Shown here piece after piece: positions 44,829-53,686 of a stretch of DNA of 58,407 nucleotides (the stretch's first letter is position 1; each line of letters starts with the position of its first letter). Where the stretch lies: NCBI GenBank assembly GCA_963623095.1, contig CAVFKD010000006.1, positions 1 through 58,407 on the forward strand, read 5' to 3'. The notes beneath the pieces are model-generated. The model saw only the letters and a list, made by a program, of their open reading frames with translations, ran no database searches and was not told the DNA's origin. The DNA is from UBA3210 sp963623095. Lineage in GTDB: Bacteria; Bacillota_I; Bacilli_A; RFN20; CAG-449. A program made the translations under genes and the position numbers.

Positions 44829-45338
44829 CTATTCTCCAAATATATATTCTTGTCTAGAATCATATCCTTCAGACTTAAATTTAGTAAATAAAGCATCTAT
44901 TTTTGAAGGTTCAACGCAGATAAGAATTAATTGATGAGGCAATTTTTTTAATGCATCTAAAGATAAATGTCTTAATTCACAAGCATATAAATATTCTTTA
45001 TCATCAAAAGGTATTATTCTTGCTTTTCCTTGTATTTGTAAAGAAGATAAATTGTTAAATCCATCATATTTATCGTATATAGCCAATGAAACATTATCAT
45101 TAGTTTTTAATCCAATAAATTTATGACCACCTTCAGAAAACATATAAAATTTCTTTTTATCATAAATATATTCAATTGGTGTACAACGAATATAATCATT
45201 AGTTCCTGTCGCTAGAGCGCATGTATTATTTTTTAAAATATATTCATCAATAATTTCTTTTATTCTTTCTTTTGGACATAGTTTTTTTACCTTTGTATCC
45301 CAATAAGAAATAACGTTATCAAATTCAAGTTTTTCCAT
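44829..45338 (-). CDS. Pyridoxamine-phosphate-oxidase-like flavin split-barrel protein
   Basis: A 169-residue protein with the FMN-binding split-barrel pattern: TCALATGTNDYIRCTPIEYIYD, FYMFSEGGHKFIGLKTNDNVSLAIYD and IQGKARII. Such proteins bind FMN, F420 or heme and reduce or bind small ligands. It forms a two-gene unit with the membrane protein downstream. Exact activity unknown. Confidence 0.75.
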   Translation of the reverse strand: MEKLEFDNVISYWDTKVKKLCPKERIKEIIDEYILKNNTCALATGTNDYIRCTPIEYIYDKKKFYMFSEGGHKFIGLKTNDNVSLAIYDKYDGFNNLSSLQIQGKARIIPFDDKEYLYACELRHLSLDALKKLPHQLILICVEPSKIDALFTKFKSEGYDSRQEYIFGE

Positions 45339-45381
45339 ATAATTACCTCTTAATAATTATAATACATTGATTTTAAAAAGC

Positions 45382-45407
45382 AAAAAAAATCGGTACCGAA
45401 GTACCGA
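45382..45407 (-). terminator. Terminator of the yqeY-tRNA-Trp unit
   Basis: TCGGTAC / GTACCGA with loop CGAA (TTCG on the transcript), then eight T on the minus strand. Confidence 0.92.
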
Positions 45408-45419
45408 CATAATTTTCAA

Positions 45420-45493
45420 TGGCAGGGGTAGTAAGAATCGAACTCACAATAACGGTTTTGGAGACCGTTGCTATACCATTTAACTATACCCCT
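45420..45493 (-). tRNA. tRNA-Trp (CCA)
   Basis: A 74-base tRNA: acceptor AGGGGTA, anticodon loop CTCCAAA (anticodon CCA), T arm GAGTTCGATTC and encoded CCA. It begins ten bases after the yqeY stop codon and shares its transcript. Only CCA is seen, so UGA is not read as Trp by this gene. Confidence 0.95.
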
Positions 45494-45503
45494 AGAAAAA
45501 TCG

Positions 45504-45926
45504 CTAAAGAGATTTAGCAATCTTACTGACTAATGACATATCAACTTTACCTTGGAAGTTAGCTTTGAAATGTTTCATAATTGAAGGCATTGATTTGTCT
45601 TCAAGTTTAGAAATTTCTTCTTTGATTTCTTCTTCAGATAACATTTTTGGAAGATATTTCTTTAATGTTTCTTCTTGGTGAGCAATATCCGCAACTTTTG
45701 CTTCATTGCCTACTTTTTGATATCCTTCTTTTTCGTCAGAAAGTTCTTTTAAAGTTTTCATGATGATTTGGATTAAATCTTCATCTGTTGGTTCATTACC
45801 TTTTTCTCTTTTTTCAACAGTTACTAATAAGTACTTGTTCATAATAACAGAATAGATACCACGTGCAACAGAGTCTTTTTCTTTTAATGCGTACATGTTT
45901 GCTTTTTTAATTTCATCAATAAGCAT
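45504..45926 (-). CDS. yqeY: GatB/YqeY domain protein
   Basis: A 140-residue helical protein of the YqeY family, related to the tail of the GatB amidotransferase subunit. It starts with a short helix and has the conserved RGIYSVIMNKYLLVTVE, DEDLIQIIMKTLKELSDE and KKYLPKMLSEEEI segments and ends FQGKVDMSLVSKIAKSL. Its role is thought to concern tRNA, but is not settled; here it is followed directly by tRNA-Trp. Confidence 0.88.
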   Translation of the reverse strand: MLIDEIKKANMYALKEKDSVARGIYSVIMNKYLLVTVEKREKGNEPTDEDLIQIIMKTLKELSDEKEGYQKVGNEAKVADIAHQEETLKKYLPKMLSEEEIKEEISKLEDKSMPSIMKHFKANFQGKVDMSLVSKIAKSL

Positions 45927-45990
45927 TTAAATCATCTCCTTAAAAGCATAAATATATTATCACTTAAAATAATGACATTCAAGTAAAATA

Positions 45991-47853
45991 TTAACTTCTT
46001 GAAAGATAATCTTCTTCTAAAGCGTCTAGTTCTTTTTGTAATGCTTCGATTTGTGCATCAATCTCTTTCATTTTGAAAACAGAAGAATAAATTTCTTCAT
46101 CAAATTGAGACTTTTTCAAATCAGCGATTTTCTTTTCTGTCTTTGCAATCTTATCTTCTAATTTGCTTAAAGACATATTAGATTTTTTTACTTGTTTAGT
46201 TTCTTCTTTCTTTTGATCCATTTTTTTAGGTTCATCTTCTAATAAGAATAATTGTTTTTCAAGTTCTTTAAATGTTTCATAATTACCATCGTGGAAATAT
46301 GATTGACCTTTAGTAAAATACATCACCTTATTAGCGATTTCATCAACAAAGAAACGATCGTGAGAAACAAATATAATTGTTCCTTCATATTCATCTAAGG
46401 CTCTAATAAGAGCTTGTTTAGTAAGTAAATCTAGATGGTTAGTTGGTTCATCTAAAAGCAATAAATCATATTCTTTTAAAATAATTTTTGCGAGTAATAA
46501 ACGCATCTTTTCTCCACCAGATAACATATCTAGTGTCTTAAAGAAATCATCATCGTGGAAATTAAATTTACCTAAATGATTATAGATTGCCTTTTCACCC
46601 ATCGATGGGAAATCTTTCATCATGTCTTCAGTTAATGTTGAACTTCCCTTTATGTCTAAATGATGTTGATCAATATAACCAATATTACAATTACGATAAA
46701 AAGTAATATGACCATCAAGAGGCTTTAAATTGCTCATTAAACATTTTAACAATGTAGTTTTACCAGTACCATTATCGCCCATAATCGCTAGTCTATCTTT
46801 ACCAAGAACTAAGCCATTAATGTTAGAAACTAATACTTCATTTTCAGAATAACCTATTTTAACATTTTCAAATCCAACAATTTTCTTTCCTTCAATAACA
46901 TCACCTTTAAAATGAATGGAAAGATTATTCTTTTCTTCTTGTGGTTTATCAATAATCTTTAAATGGTCTAATTTCTTTTCTCGATCATGAACACGTGAGA
47001 CAAATCTAGGTTTATATCTAAAATATTCAATAAATCTCTTCATGCGTTCAATTTCTTTTTGTTGAGCGTTATATTGACGAAGTTGAAGTTCATAACGAGC
47101 TTGTTTTTCTTTAACATAGAAATCATAATTTCCTTTGTATTGGTAAATATTATGATTTTCAACTTCAATAATCTTATTAGATAAAGCATTGATAAAATAT
47201 CTATCGTGAGAAACAAAGATCAATGTTCCTTCGTATGATAATAAATATGTTTCAAGCCATTCAATTGTTGATAAATCTAAATGGTTAGTTGGTTCATCAA
47301 GGATTAATAAATCAGGTTTAGTTAATAATAATTTAACAAATGATAATTTAGTTTTTTCTCCACCGGAAAAAGAATTAATAGATCTATTATAATCTTCTTT
47401 TGAAAAGCCGAATTTAGATAGCATCATATCAATCAAATATGCATAATCATAACCATTATGAATCATGAAATTATGTTGTTTCTTACCATAATCTTCCATT
47501 AAAGAAGTATCTTCTGGATGAAGAACAATTTCATTTTCTAATCTTTCTAATTCTTTTCCTAATGCAATAGTATCTTTAAAAACCAATAATGCTTCTTCAT
47601 ATAAAGTATTATTGACATTAGAAATAACCTCTTGAGAAAGATAGCCTACGCTTAAAGATTTACCTAAAGCGATAGTTCCTTTATCAGGAGTATATTTATT
47701 TAAAATTAATTTTATTAATGTAGTTTTTCCAGTTCCATTCGCTCCAATAATTGCGACGCGATCTTTTTCATATACGTTAAAAGAAATTCCATCAAATATA
47801 TCATCTGTTGGAAATGAAAAATACATATCTTGAACACTTAATATAGTTTGCAT
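45991..47853 (-). CDS. ABC-F ATPase, Uup/YfmR-like
   Basis: A 620-residue ABC-F translation factor. NBD1: GANGTGKTTL, SFSGGEKTKL, LLILDEPTNHLDLST. The linker (about 240-300) has many Arg/Lys and Tyr residues. NBD2: GDNGTGKTTL, LSGGEKMRL, LLLLDEPTNHLD. A C-terminal coiled coil (about 550-617, KLEDKIAKTEKKIADLKKSQ) is typical of Uup and YfmR types. It should bind the ribosome E site and relieve stalls. A second ABC-F in this window (26452-28035) is of another type. Confidence 0.92.
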   Translation of the reverse strand: MQTILSVQDMYFSFPTDDIFDGISFNVYEKDRVAIIGANGTGKTTLIKLILNKYTPDKGTIALGKSLSVGYLSQEVISNVNNTLYEEALLVFKDTIALGKELERLENEIVLHPEDTSLMEDYGKKQHNFMIHNGYDYAYLIDMMLSKFGFSKEDYNRSINSFSGGEKTKLSFVKLLLTKPDLLILDEPTNHLDLSTIEWLETYLLSYEGTLIFVSHDRYFINALSNKIIEVENHNIYQYKGNYDFYVKEKQARYELQLRQYNAQQKEIERMKRFIEYFRYKPRFVSRVHDREKKLDHLKIIDKPQEEKNNLSIHFKGDVIEGKKIVGFENVKIGYSENEVLVSNINGLVLGKDRLAIMGDNGTGKTTLLKCLMSNLKPLDGHITFYRNCNIGYIDQHHLDIKGSSTLTEDMMKDFPSMGEKAIYNHLGKFNFHDDDFFKTLDMLSGGEKMRLLLAKIILKEYDLLLLDEPTNHLDLLTKQALIRALDEYEGTIIFVSHDRFFVDEIANKVMYFTKGQSYFHDGNYETFKELEKQLFLLEDEPKKMDQKKEETKQVKKSNMSLSKLEDKIAKTEKKIADLKKSQFDEEIYSSVFKMKEIDAQIEALQKELDALEEDYLSRS

Positions 47854-47940
47854 AAAATCTCCTTAAGCCTAAAAAATAATATCAAATTTAACTATTTCTT
47901 ACAATAAATATTATCTATAATAATATTAATGAGGTGCAAT

Positions 47941-48300
47941 ATGGATCTAAAAGAAATTATGGAATTAAATAACTTTGTCGTAGTTGGTAATACATTAAAT
48001 CAAGAACATTACGCTTATAAAATTAAGCATGCATTACTATCTAAAGGATACAATGTTGAATGCGTATATAAAGAATTAAAATCTATTGATGAAACTAGTT
48101 TTAATATTGATTGTTTAGATTTATGTATCAATCCAGTCAAAGGATTAGATATTTTAAAAAATTCTTCTAAAGATTATAAAGTTGTAGTATTACAACCAGG
48201 AAGCGAAAGCGAGGAAATCATTTCTTATTTAGAATCTAAAAACATCCCTTATATCAAAGGATGCTTATTAGTCGGTATTAGTTTATATAAGAACAATTAA
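47941..48300 (+). CDS. CoA-binding-domain-like protein
   Basis: A 119-residue protein with a Rossmann-like pattern: NFVVVGNTL, AYKIKHALLSKGYNVECVY, LDLCINPVKGLDIL, VVLQPGSESEEIISYL. This matches small CoA_binding proteins (YccU/YneT type), where the motif is VVGxS..p....ai...L...Gy.V. The start at 47941 has GAGGTG four bases upstream. It converges with the amidohydrolase gene, overlapping by four bases. Confidence 0.7.
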   Translation: MDLKEIMELNNFVVVGNTLNQEHYAYKIKHALLSKGYNVECVYKELKSIDETSFNIDCLDLCINPVKGLDILKNSSKDYKVVVLQPGSESEEIISYLESKNIPYIKGCLLVGISLYKNN

Positions 48301-49586
48301 ATACTTTTTAATAATAAATCAAGTTTATCATCAACTTCTTTGAAATGCTTAATCTTACCTTGATATGTTTTTCCTCTTGCAATAACCATATAAGGATTTC
48401 TTAATATAGTTAAATCATCTAAAGGATTATTATCCAATACTAAGATATCTGCGCATTTACCTTCTTTTAATGTGCCTATTTTATCTTCTAATCCTAAAAT
48501 AGTTGCGTTAACTTCTGTTGCAGTATGCAAAGCAAATGAAGGTGTTACACCATTTATAAATTTAGAAAAATAAACTACTTCTCTCCACATATCATAATGA
48601 GTAATTAAAGGACAACCTGTATCAGTACCAAGTCCAACTGTTACTCCATGAGCTAAACACTTATTGCTACATTCAATAAAGCCATTTAATAATACTTTTG
48701 AATTTTCTTGCATTGCTTCATTTCCATAATATTCATGATAATCAAGTTTAGCAAGTGGTACGGCTGGAGATAAAGTACAAACTAATGCACCATTTCTCGC
48801 TTTTAATTGTTCACAAAGTTCATCTTCAATAAATGAACCATGTTCAATCGTATCAACACCATTTTCAATCGCAACTTTAATTCCTTCATTTGATTCAACA
48901 TGCGCCGCGACTTTTAAGCCTAATTCATGAGCTTTATCACAACATGCCTTAACATATTCTGGAGGCATTTTTAAATCGCCTGGATGGCCTATTTCTTTAC
49001 AATCAAGAATTCCTCCAGTAATCATTAATTTAATTAATTGAGCCCCGTTTTTAGCTACTTTTTCAACTAATGATACTGCTTCTTCTACATTGTGGGCTGC
49101 TTTTGATACAGTCAAATCCATATGTCCACCTGGAACACCAACGGCAGTATCCGCGGCAATAATACGTGGTCCTATTTTTTTATTCGCTAAAACAAGTTTT
49201 GAAAGTTTAGAATCAAAGTTTGATATTCCTCCAACTGCGCGTAAAGTAGTTACACCAGAATAAAGATCATTTTTTGCATAAGAAGCGCAGATATCTAAAC
49301 CTACTTTTCTAGTTAAATGAGTCTTTTGAATAAAAGCAACAAGTCTTTTTTGATCTGCCGCTTGCTTTTTTGCGATTTTGCCAGATGCTGGTAAATGAAC
49401 ATGTAAATTAATTAATCCTGGACAAACATATTTACCTTGTAAATCTAATGTTTTATTAGCTTTATCAGTAATATTTTTTTCAATTTTAACAATATTTTCT
49501 CCATCGATTAAAATATCGACATCTTCAATTAATTTCATATCTAATGTTCCATCAAGAACATTAACGTGTTTTAATAATGTTTTCAT
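48297..49586 (-). CDS. Metal-dependent amidohydrolase
   Basis: A 429-residue amidohydrolase-superfamily protein. The metal HxH is in LINLHVHLP, the carboxylated-Lys region is near AAHVESNEG, the later His in IEHGSF, and the Asp in GLGTDTGCP. A C-terminal TATEVNATILGLEDKIGTLKEGK plus ADILVLDNNP closes the composite beta domain. It resembles prolidase/imidazolonepropionase-like enzymes (Xaa-Pro peptidase or organophosphate hydrolase relatives). The substrate is unknown; cytoplasmic, no signal. Confidence 0.88.
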   Translation of the reverse strand: MKTLLKHVNVLDGTLDMKLIEDVDILIDGENIVKIEKNITDKANKTLDLQGKYVCPGLINLHVHLPASGKIAKKQAADQKRLVAFIQKTHLTRKVGLDICASYAKNDLYSGVTTLRAVGGISNFDSKLSKLVLANKKIGPRIIAADTAVGVPGGHMDLTVSKAAHNVEEAVSLVEKVAKNGAQLIKLMITGGILDCKEIGHPGDLKMPPEYVKACCDKAHELGLKVAAHVESNEGIKVAIENGVDTIEHGSFIEDELCEQLKARNGALVCTLSPAVPLAKLDYHEYYGNEAMQENSKVLLNGFIECSNKCLAHGVTVGLGTDTGCPLITHYDMWREVVYFSKFINGVTPSFALHTATEVNATILGLEDKIGTLKEGKCADILVLDNNPLDDLTILRNPYMVIARGKTYQGKIKHFKEVDDKLDLLLKSI

Positions 49587-49601
49587 AATAGTTAGTCTCC
49601 T

Positions 49602-49629
49602 AAAAAGATATGAGTTTTACCTCATATCT
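49602..49629 (-). terminator. Terminator upstream of the amidohydrolase gene
   Basis: AGATATGAG / CTCATATCT with a six-base loop and five T on the minus strand. It ends the transcript of the acidic-protein gene and overlaps its stop codon. Confidence 0.8.
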
Positions 49630-50755
49630 AAAGAATAATTCCAAAATCTTCAAATGAACCAATTCCAATTGAAGCAAGTTCTTCATTTGCTTCTTTAATT
49701 AATTCACGGATTTTTACATATAATGTTGCGAATAATTGAGCTTCTTCATCGCTTGATGCAGTTTTTGTAAAATAAGGAATAAAATTACCAATTAAGAAAC
49801 CTTTTGTATTAGAGCCTATTTCACAAACTGCTTCTAAGTTTTTATAGATATTAAAGATAATTTCATCGCCTTCTTCATCATATCCGCATTCGACTTTATA
49901 ATCGACATCCGCATTATTATCATAAACATTTTGTTCTACGATAAATTGTTTAAATGAATTATCATAAACTAAATATGAAGATTCAGTTTCAATGTTTAAA
50001 TCTGAATCAAAATCTGTATTTGGTTCTAAAGAAAGTTTATACATATCAAGTCCATCAATATCTTCAATTGCGACTACATGTTCTCCTTCACTCATTAAGA
50101 ATGCTTTTGCGTCTTCATAAGTTTTAGAAAAACGTTCTGTTTTTAATAAAGTAACTTTAAGTTTTTCATATTCTTCTTCATCATAAATATATGATTCTAA
50201 AACATCTAAAGTATCATTGATATTCATTAATATTTCTTCTAAATTATCCCATTCATCACTATCTGTTGTTATATCTTCTTTAAAATAATCAAGCAAAGTA
50301 ATAAAATCGAAATCTATCATTTCATTAAAGAGGAATTCTTTAATAAGTTCAGATGTATTATCTTCAACTGAAGGAGTCATATCTTCTTTTGAAAATTCAT
50401 CATCAATTCCTTGTACAGCTTTAGTAAATTCATTTATCTTACAATCAATTTTTGAATAAAATTCTTCATCGATAACTATCGCAAATTTTACCAATTTTGC
50501 AATAACTCTTTCATCCGCGACACTTACAAAGAATTGTTCTTCATCGTCTTTTTCTAATCTAGAATACATTATATCTTTAAGGAAATAAATAATTGCGTTT
50601 TTACCCATTGAGACCATATCAATAAAGCCTTCAGATAATTGCATTTCATTCACTTCAACTTCACTAGGTTCGCAATAAGAACCATTAAATAGCATATCTT
50701 GATAGCCTTTTTTTAATCCAGTAGCAATTTCTTTATAATCAAACATTTTTTCCAT
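49628..50755 (-). CDS. Unknown acidic cytoplasmic protein
   Basis: A 375-residue, very acidic protein without signal or membrane segment. It has runs such as EKDDEEQFF and YIYDEEEYEKL. A possible all-helical N-terminal half (1-220) precedes a mixed half with SYLVYDNSFKQFIV and CGYDEEGDEIIFNIY strands. I recognise no family. CAGGAG is 11 bases before the start. It is monocistronic. Confidence 0.7.
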   Translation of the reverse strand: MEKMFDYKEIATGLKKGYQDMLFNGSYCEPSEVEVNEMQLSEGFIDMVSMGKNAIIYFLKDIMYSRLEKDDEEQFFVSVADERVIAKLVKFAIVIDEEFYSKIDCKINEFTKAVQGIDDEFSKEDMTPSVEDNTSELIKEFLFNEMIDFDFITLLDYFKEDITTDSDEWDNLEEILMNINDTLDVLESYIYDEEEYEKLKVTLLKTERFSKTYEDAKAFLMSEGEHVVAIEDIDGLDMYKLSLEPNTDFDSDLNIETESSYLVYDNSFKQFIVEQNVYDNNADVDYKVECGYDEEGDEIIFNIYKNLEAVCEIGSNTKGFLIGNFIPYFTKTASSDEEAQLFATLYVKIRELIKEANEELASIGIGSFEDFGIIL

Positions 50756-50822
50756 ATAAATTCAATCTCCTGTTTCTATAATAACATAATGTTATTAAGA
50801 ATAACATATTTATTTTTTTCTA

Positions 50823-50847
50823 AAAGAAAAGATGGCTTAGCCATCTT
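50823..50847 (-). terminator. Terminator of the PAP2 gene
   Basis: An 8-bp stem AAGATGGC / GCCATCTT with a three-base loop and a T-rich tail on the minus strand; it overlaps the stop codon. Confidence 0.8.
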
Positions 50848-51736
50848 AACTTACTTTGTGTTCCAACTTTTTGTCTACCTTACTTGCAATAAATAAAGTT
50901 AATAAATAAATCAATGTTACTATCAATAATCCAAATGATACATCCGATAAGAAATGAGCCCCATATCTTACTCTATAAAAGGCAACTAAGATTGGGTAGA
51001 ATACTCCAATAATTGTTAATACTATTTTAGTATACTTATTTTGTTTTTTAATATATGGAGAAATTAATGGTAAACATAACATAACTCCAGAAGTCGCGGT
51101 ATGACCACTTGGCCAAGATTTAAAATTATCATTCTTCGCACTAAAAGGTGTCCAATTATACCAATATTTAAATGTGTCATTAACAATATTTTGATCACTG
51201 ATTAAGTAACGATATCTAGGTCTAGATGCAAGATTTTTTAATGATTCAACAACACCTAATTGAAGTATAATTACACCAATAATTATACATCCTGTAATTA
51301 TTAATCCTTTTTTATCATCTGATTTAATAAAAAACATAAATAAAGATGTAAATAATAAGATAATAACAGAACCAATTAAATAAGCAATTCCCTTTTGAAA
51401 AGTAATACCATAAGTATATTTAGTAGATAAATAATTACCTGCGAAATAAATAGAAGCGCCTAGACATATTATAAATAAAATAATTCCTAATACTTGAAAA
51501 CCTCTTTTTTCACTTGGGAATAATGCTTTAAAGAATAAAACACCTGCAAGTGCGACCATAATAAATGGAATAGATAAACCAAAGCTTTCAATAAATGCAC
51601 CAAACCATAAATTAGTATCAACGATTGCTTTAGATATGTTTAAATCAAAAAATGTTCCAAATATGATTCCAATAATAGAAATACATATAAGTATTAATAA
51701 TATAAATATAGGGTAATAATATAATTCTTTTTTCAT
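50846..51736 (-). CDS. PAP2-family membrane phosphatase
   Basis: A 296-residue membrane phosphatase. The three PAP2 motifs are in order: KNLASRPRYR (KX6RP), PSGHT and RYGAHFLSD (RX3-5HX3D). About seven hydrophobic helices surround them, and the active site should face outside. It probably removes phosphate from lipid pyrophosphates or phosphatidic acid; which one is not visible. Confidence 0.88.
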   Translation of the reverse strand: MKKELYYYPIFILLILICISIIGIIFGTFFDLNISKAIVDTNLWFGAFIESFGLSIPFIMVALAGVLFFKALFPSEKRGFQVLGIILFIICLGASIYFAGNYLSTKYTYGITFQKGIAYLIGSVIILLFTSLFMFFIKSDDKKGLIITGCIIIGVIILQLGVVESLKNLASRPRYRYLISDQNIVNDTFKYWYNWTPFSAKNDNFKSWPSGHTATSGVMLCLPLISPYIKKQNKYTKIVLTIIGVFYPILVAFYRVRYGAHFLSDVSFGLLIVTLIYLLTLFIASKVDKKLEHKVS

Positions 51737-51884
51737 TAGTTTGTCCTCTTATTAATATTTTAAATGATTTAAAAATATTTACAACCACAAATTTTTGTAG
51801 CTCATTTTAAAAGATAGATTTCAATGTATATATTTAAATTAATATGATACATTTAAGTAAAATATGAACATTTAAAAATAAAAT

Positions 51885-51986
51885 AGTTACAAATTTAATT
51901 AATTTATAACTTTTCAATTGATTTTGTTTTCAAAAGATGTAATATATAATTGTAAAAGTTACAAATCAAACAAAAATGTAACTTTT
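51885..51986 (+). promoter_or_regulatory. Promoter region with repeated AGTTACAAAT boxes
   Basis: AGTTACAAAT occurs at 51885-51894 and 51957-51966. An inverted repeat AAAAGTTACA (51954-51963) / TGTAACTTTT (51977-51986) surrounds the second copy, and AATTTATAACTTTT (51901-51914) mirrors the first. A possible promoter, TTGATT then TAATAT 16 bases later, lies between them. This looks like a set of regulator sites before the lipoprotein gene. Confidence 0.45.
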
Positions 51987-52005
51987 ATAAAGTGAGGTAA
52001 AACTT

Positions 52006-53604
52006 ATGAGAAAAAATAAATTATTAAAAGTAGCGTTAATTCCTGTAACATTATTATCTTTTGCTTCATGCGGTAGTAATAATGCTTCTTCTACTACTTC
52101 TTTAACAAGTGATCAAGCTTTCGTATTAACTAATGAAGGATATCGCCGTTTAAACGAAGAACCAGGAACTGATGTTGTCAATGAAATTATAGATACTATT
52201 GTTTCTAAAGGATCAAACCTCATTACTGGAGGAATCCAAACATACGCGAAAGCTATTGTTTTAAACCTTTTAAAAGAATGTGGTCTTGATTTTAGAGATG
52301 CAACTACAAAAACATTAGAAAAGATTCAAGAACAATTAAATGTAATTGAAGCTAAAATTGATGCAATGGCTGCAAGACAAGAACAACAACATTCTGAATT
52401 AATTCTTTCACCAATTCTAGAAAAGATTGCGGAAGCACAAAATGATTATGTTCCTTTTGTTGTTACTGGAATCGCTCAAATCGCTGATTATGAAAACGAT
52501 GAAACATTAAGTGATGAAGAATTGGAACAAAAAAGATTAGATTTCTATAACAATGGTGTTTCTAAATTAGAAATTAATGGTAAACCTCTTGCTACATATG
52601 TTTCAGATCTCGCGGATAAAATATTAATTCCTAACCGCACAGATATTACTAAAAACATCTTTTATTATTACACTTCTACTTTAGGAGTTTATGATACATG
52701 GTCAAGTTTAAGACTTAAAAATATCCGTAATTTTATGGCATATATTGATACAACTTTAGTATCTTTAGCGAATTTAGCAAAATTCCAAATGTATTATAAA
52801 ACTTTAAACTTAGATGAAATAACAAAAAATACATATGCAACAATGATCAACACTATGGCGGATAAAGTCAACCAAGTCAATCAATTATTTAAAGATCAAT
52901 TAGATGCATTAAAACCATTACAAGATAAATTTGATGATGGAATCAATGTCTATCTTGCGACAAATAAAGCATATTCTACTCGTATGGCAACTTTAACTTT
53001 AAATACTAAAGATAAAGTTGGTGATGATTCACGTCAAGGTTTATTAATGAATACTTATGGACCTGCATCATTATATGATAAATATATGGTTGAATATGTA
53101 CCAGATCAAAGCTTTGTTGCAAAAGTCGCGAATGATTTTAAAACATATGCAACTGCATTCTGCGCAAGTACATATACAATTCAAGATTATTTAACTTATG
53201 CAGGATTCTATGCAAAAAATGAAGAATTATATAATAATGCAATTGGATTATATAACGCAAATATGTATGAAGATGGTCATGGTTTCTTAAATGATGATAA
53301 AGAATATACAACAACTTATTACAATTCTAAAGGTGAATATACTAGAAAAGCTATCTATGAAGTAGATGCATATCACAATTGGAACTTCGATGTCACTAGA
53401 ACTACATTTACTCAATATGGTGAAGATTACTTCCTATGTTTCGCTACTCCAGATGGAGATAAACAAAAACTAGATGGAACTTATAAAGAAATCTATTTTA
53501 CAGATGTAAGTAAAACTGTTCAAAAACAAGTCGCATTTAATGAAAATATCGATGATGTAAATGATACAAATAAAACTGGTTGGTTCTTACACGATTGTTG
53601 GTAA
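52006..53604 (+). CDS. Large helical lipoprotein of unknown function
   Basis: A 532-residue predicted lipoprotein: MRKNKLLKVALIPVTLLSF then the lipobox ASC at Cys22. A short Ser/Thr-rich spacer follows. Residues 55-85 are hydrophobic/helical (SKGSNLITGGIQTYAKAIVL), then a coiled coil (about 100-130, LEKIQEQLNVIEAKIDAMAA). The middle is helical, the last 110 residues are Tyr/Asp-rich with beta character. The pattern of a hydrophobic helix followed by a coiled coil recalls helical pore-forming toxins, but this is only a likeness. No family recognised. SD GTGAGG. Confidence 0.8.
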   Translation: MRKNKLLKVALIPVTLLSFASCGSNNASSTTSLTSDQAFVLTNEGYRRLNEEPGTDVVNEIIDTIVSKGSNLITGGIQTYAKAIVLNLLKECGLDFRDATTKTLEKIQEQLNVIEAKIDAMAARQEQQHSELILSPILEKIAEAQNDYVPFVVTGIAQIADYENDETLSDEELEQKRLDFYNNGVSKLEINGKPLATYVSDLADKILIPNRTDITKNIFYYYTSTLGVYDTWSSLRLKNIRNFMAYIDTTLVSLANLAKFQMYYKTLNLDEITKNTYATMINTMADKVNQVNQLFKDQLDALKPLQDKFDDGINVYLATNKAYSTRMATLTLNTKDKVGDDSRQGLLMNTYGPASLYDKYMVEYVPDQSFVAKVANDFKTYATAFCASTYTIQDYLTYAGFYAKNEELYNNAIGLYNANMYEDGHGFLNDDKEYTTTYYNSKGEYTRKAIYEVDAYHNWNFDVTRTTFTQYGEDYFLCFATPDGDKQKLDGTYKEIYFTDVSKTVQKQVAFNENIDDVNDTNKTGWFLHDCW

Positions 53605-53613
53605 TAAGAAATA

Positions 53614-53674
53614 AAAAGACTGAATGGAAATATGAGGTTACTTAGTAACTAAAATATTTCTATCAGTCTTTTTT
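53614..53674. terminator. Long bidirectional terminator
   Basis: An outer stem AAAAGACTGA / TCAGTCTTTT and a second stem GAAATAT / ATATTTC enclose GTTACTTAGTAAC. It lies between convergent genes with A/T runs at both ends. Confidence 0.85.
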
Positions 53675-53686
53675 CACATTAAAAAT

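Noticed and set aside
45420..45493. Mycoplasma-type code (UGA as Trp)
   Set aside because: The tRNA-Trp anticodon is CCA, and I noticed no in-frame UGA in the conserved genes.
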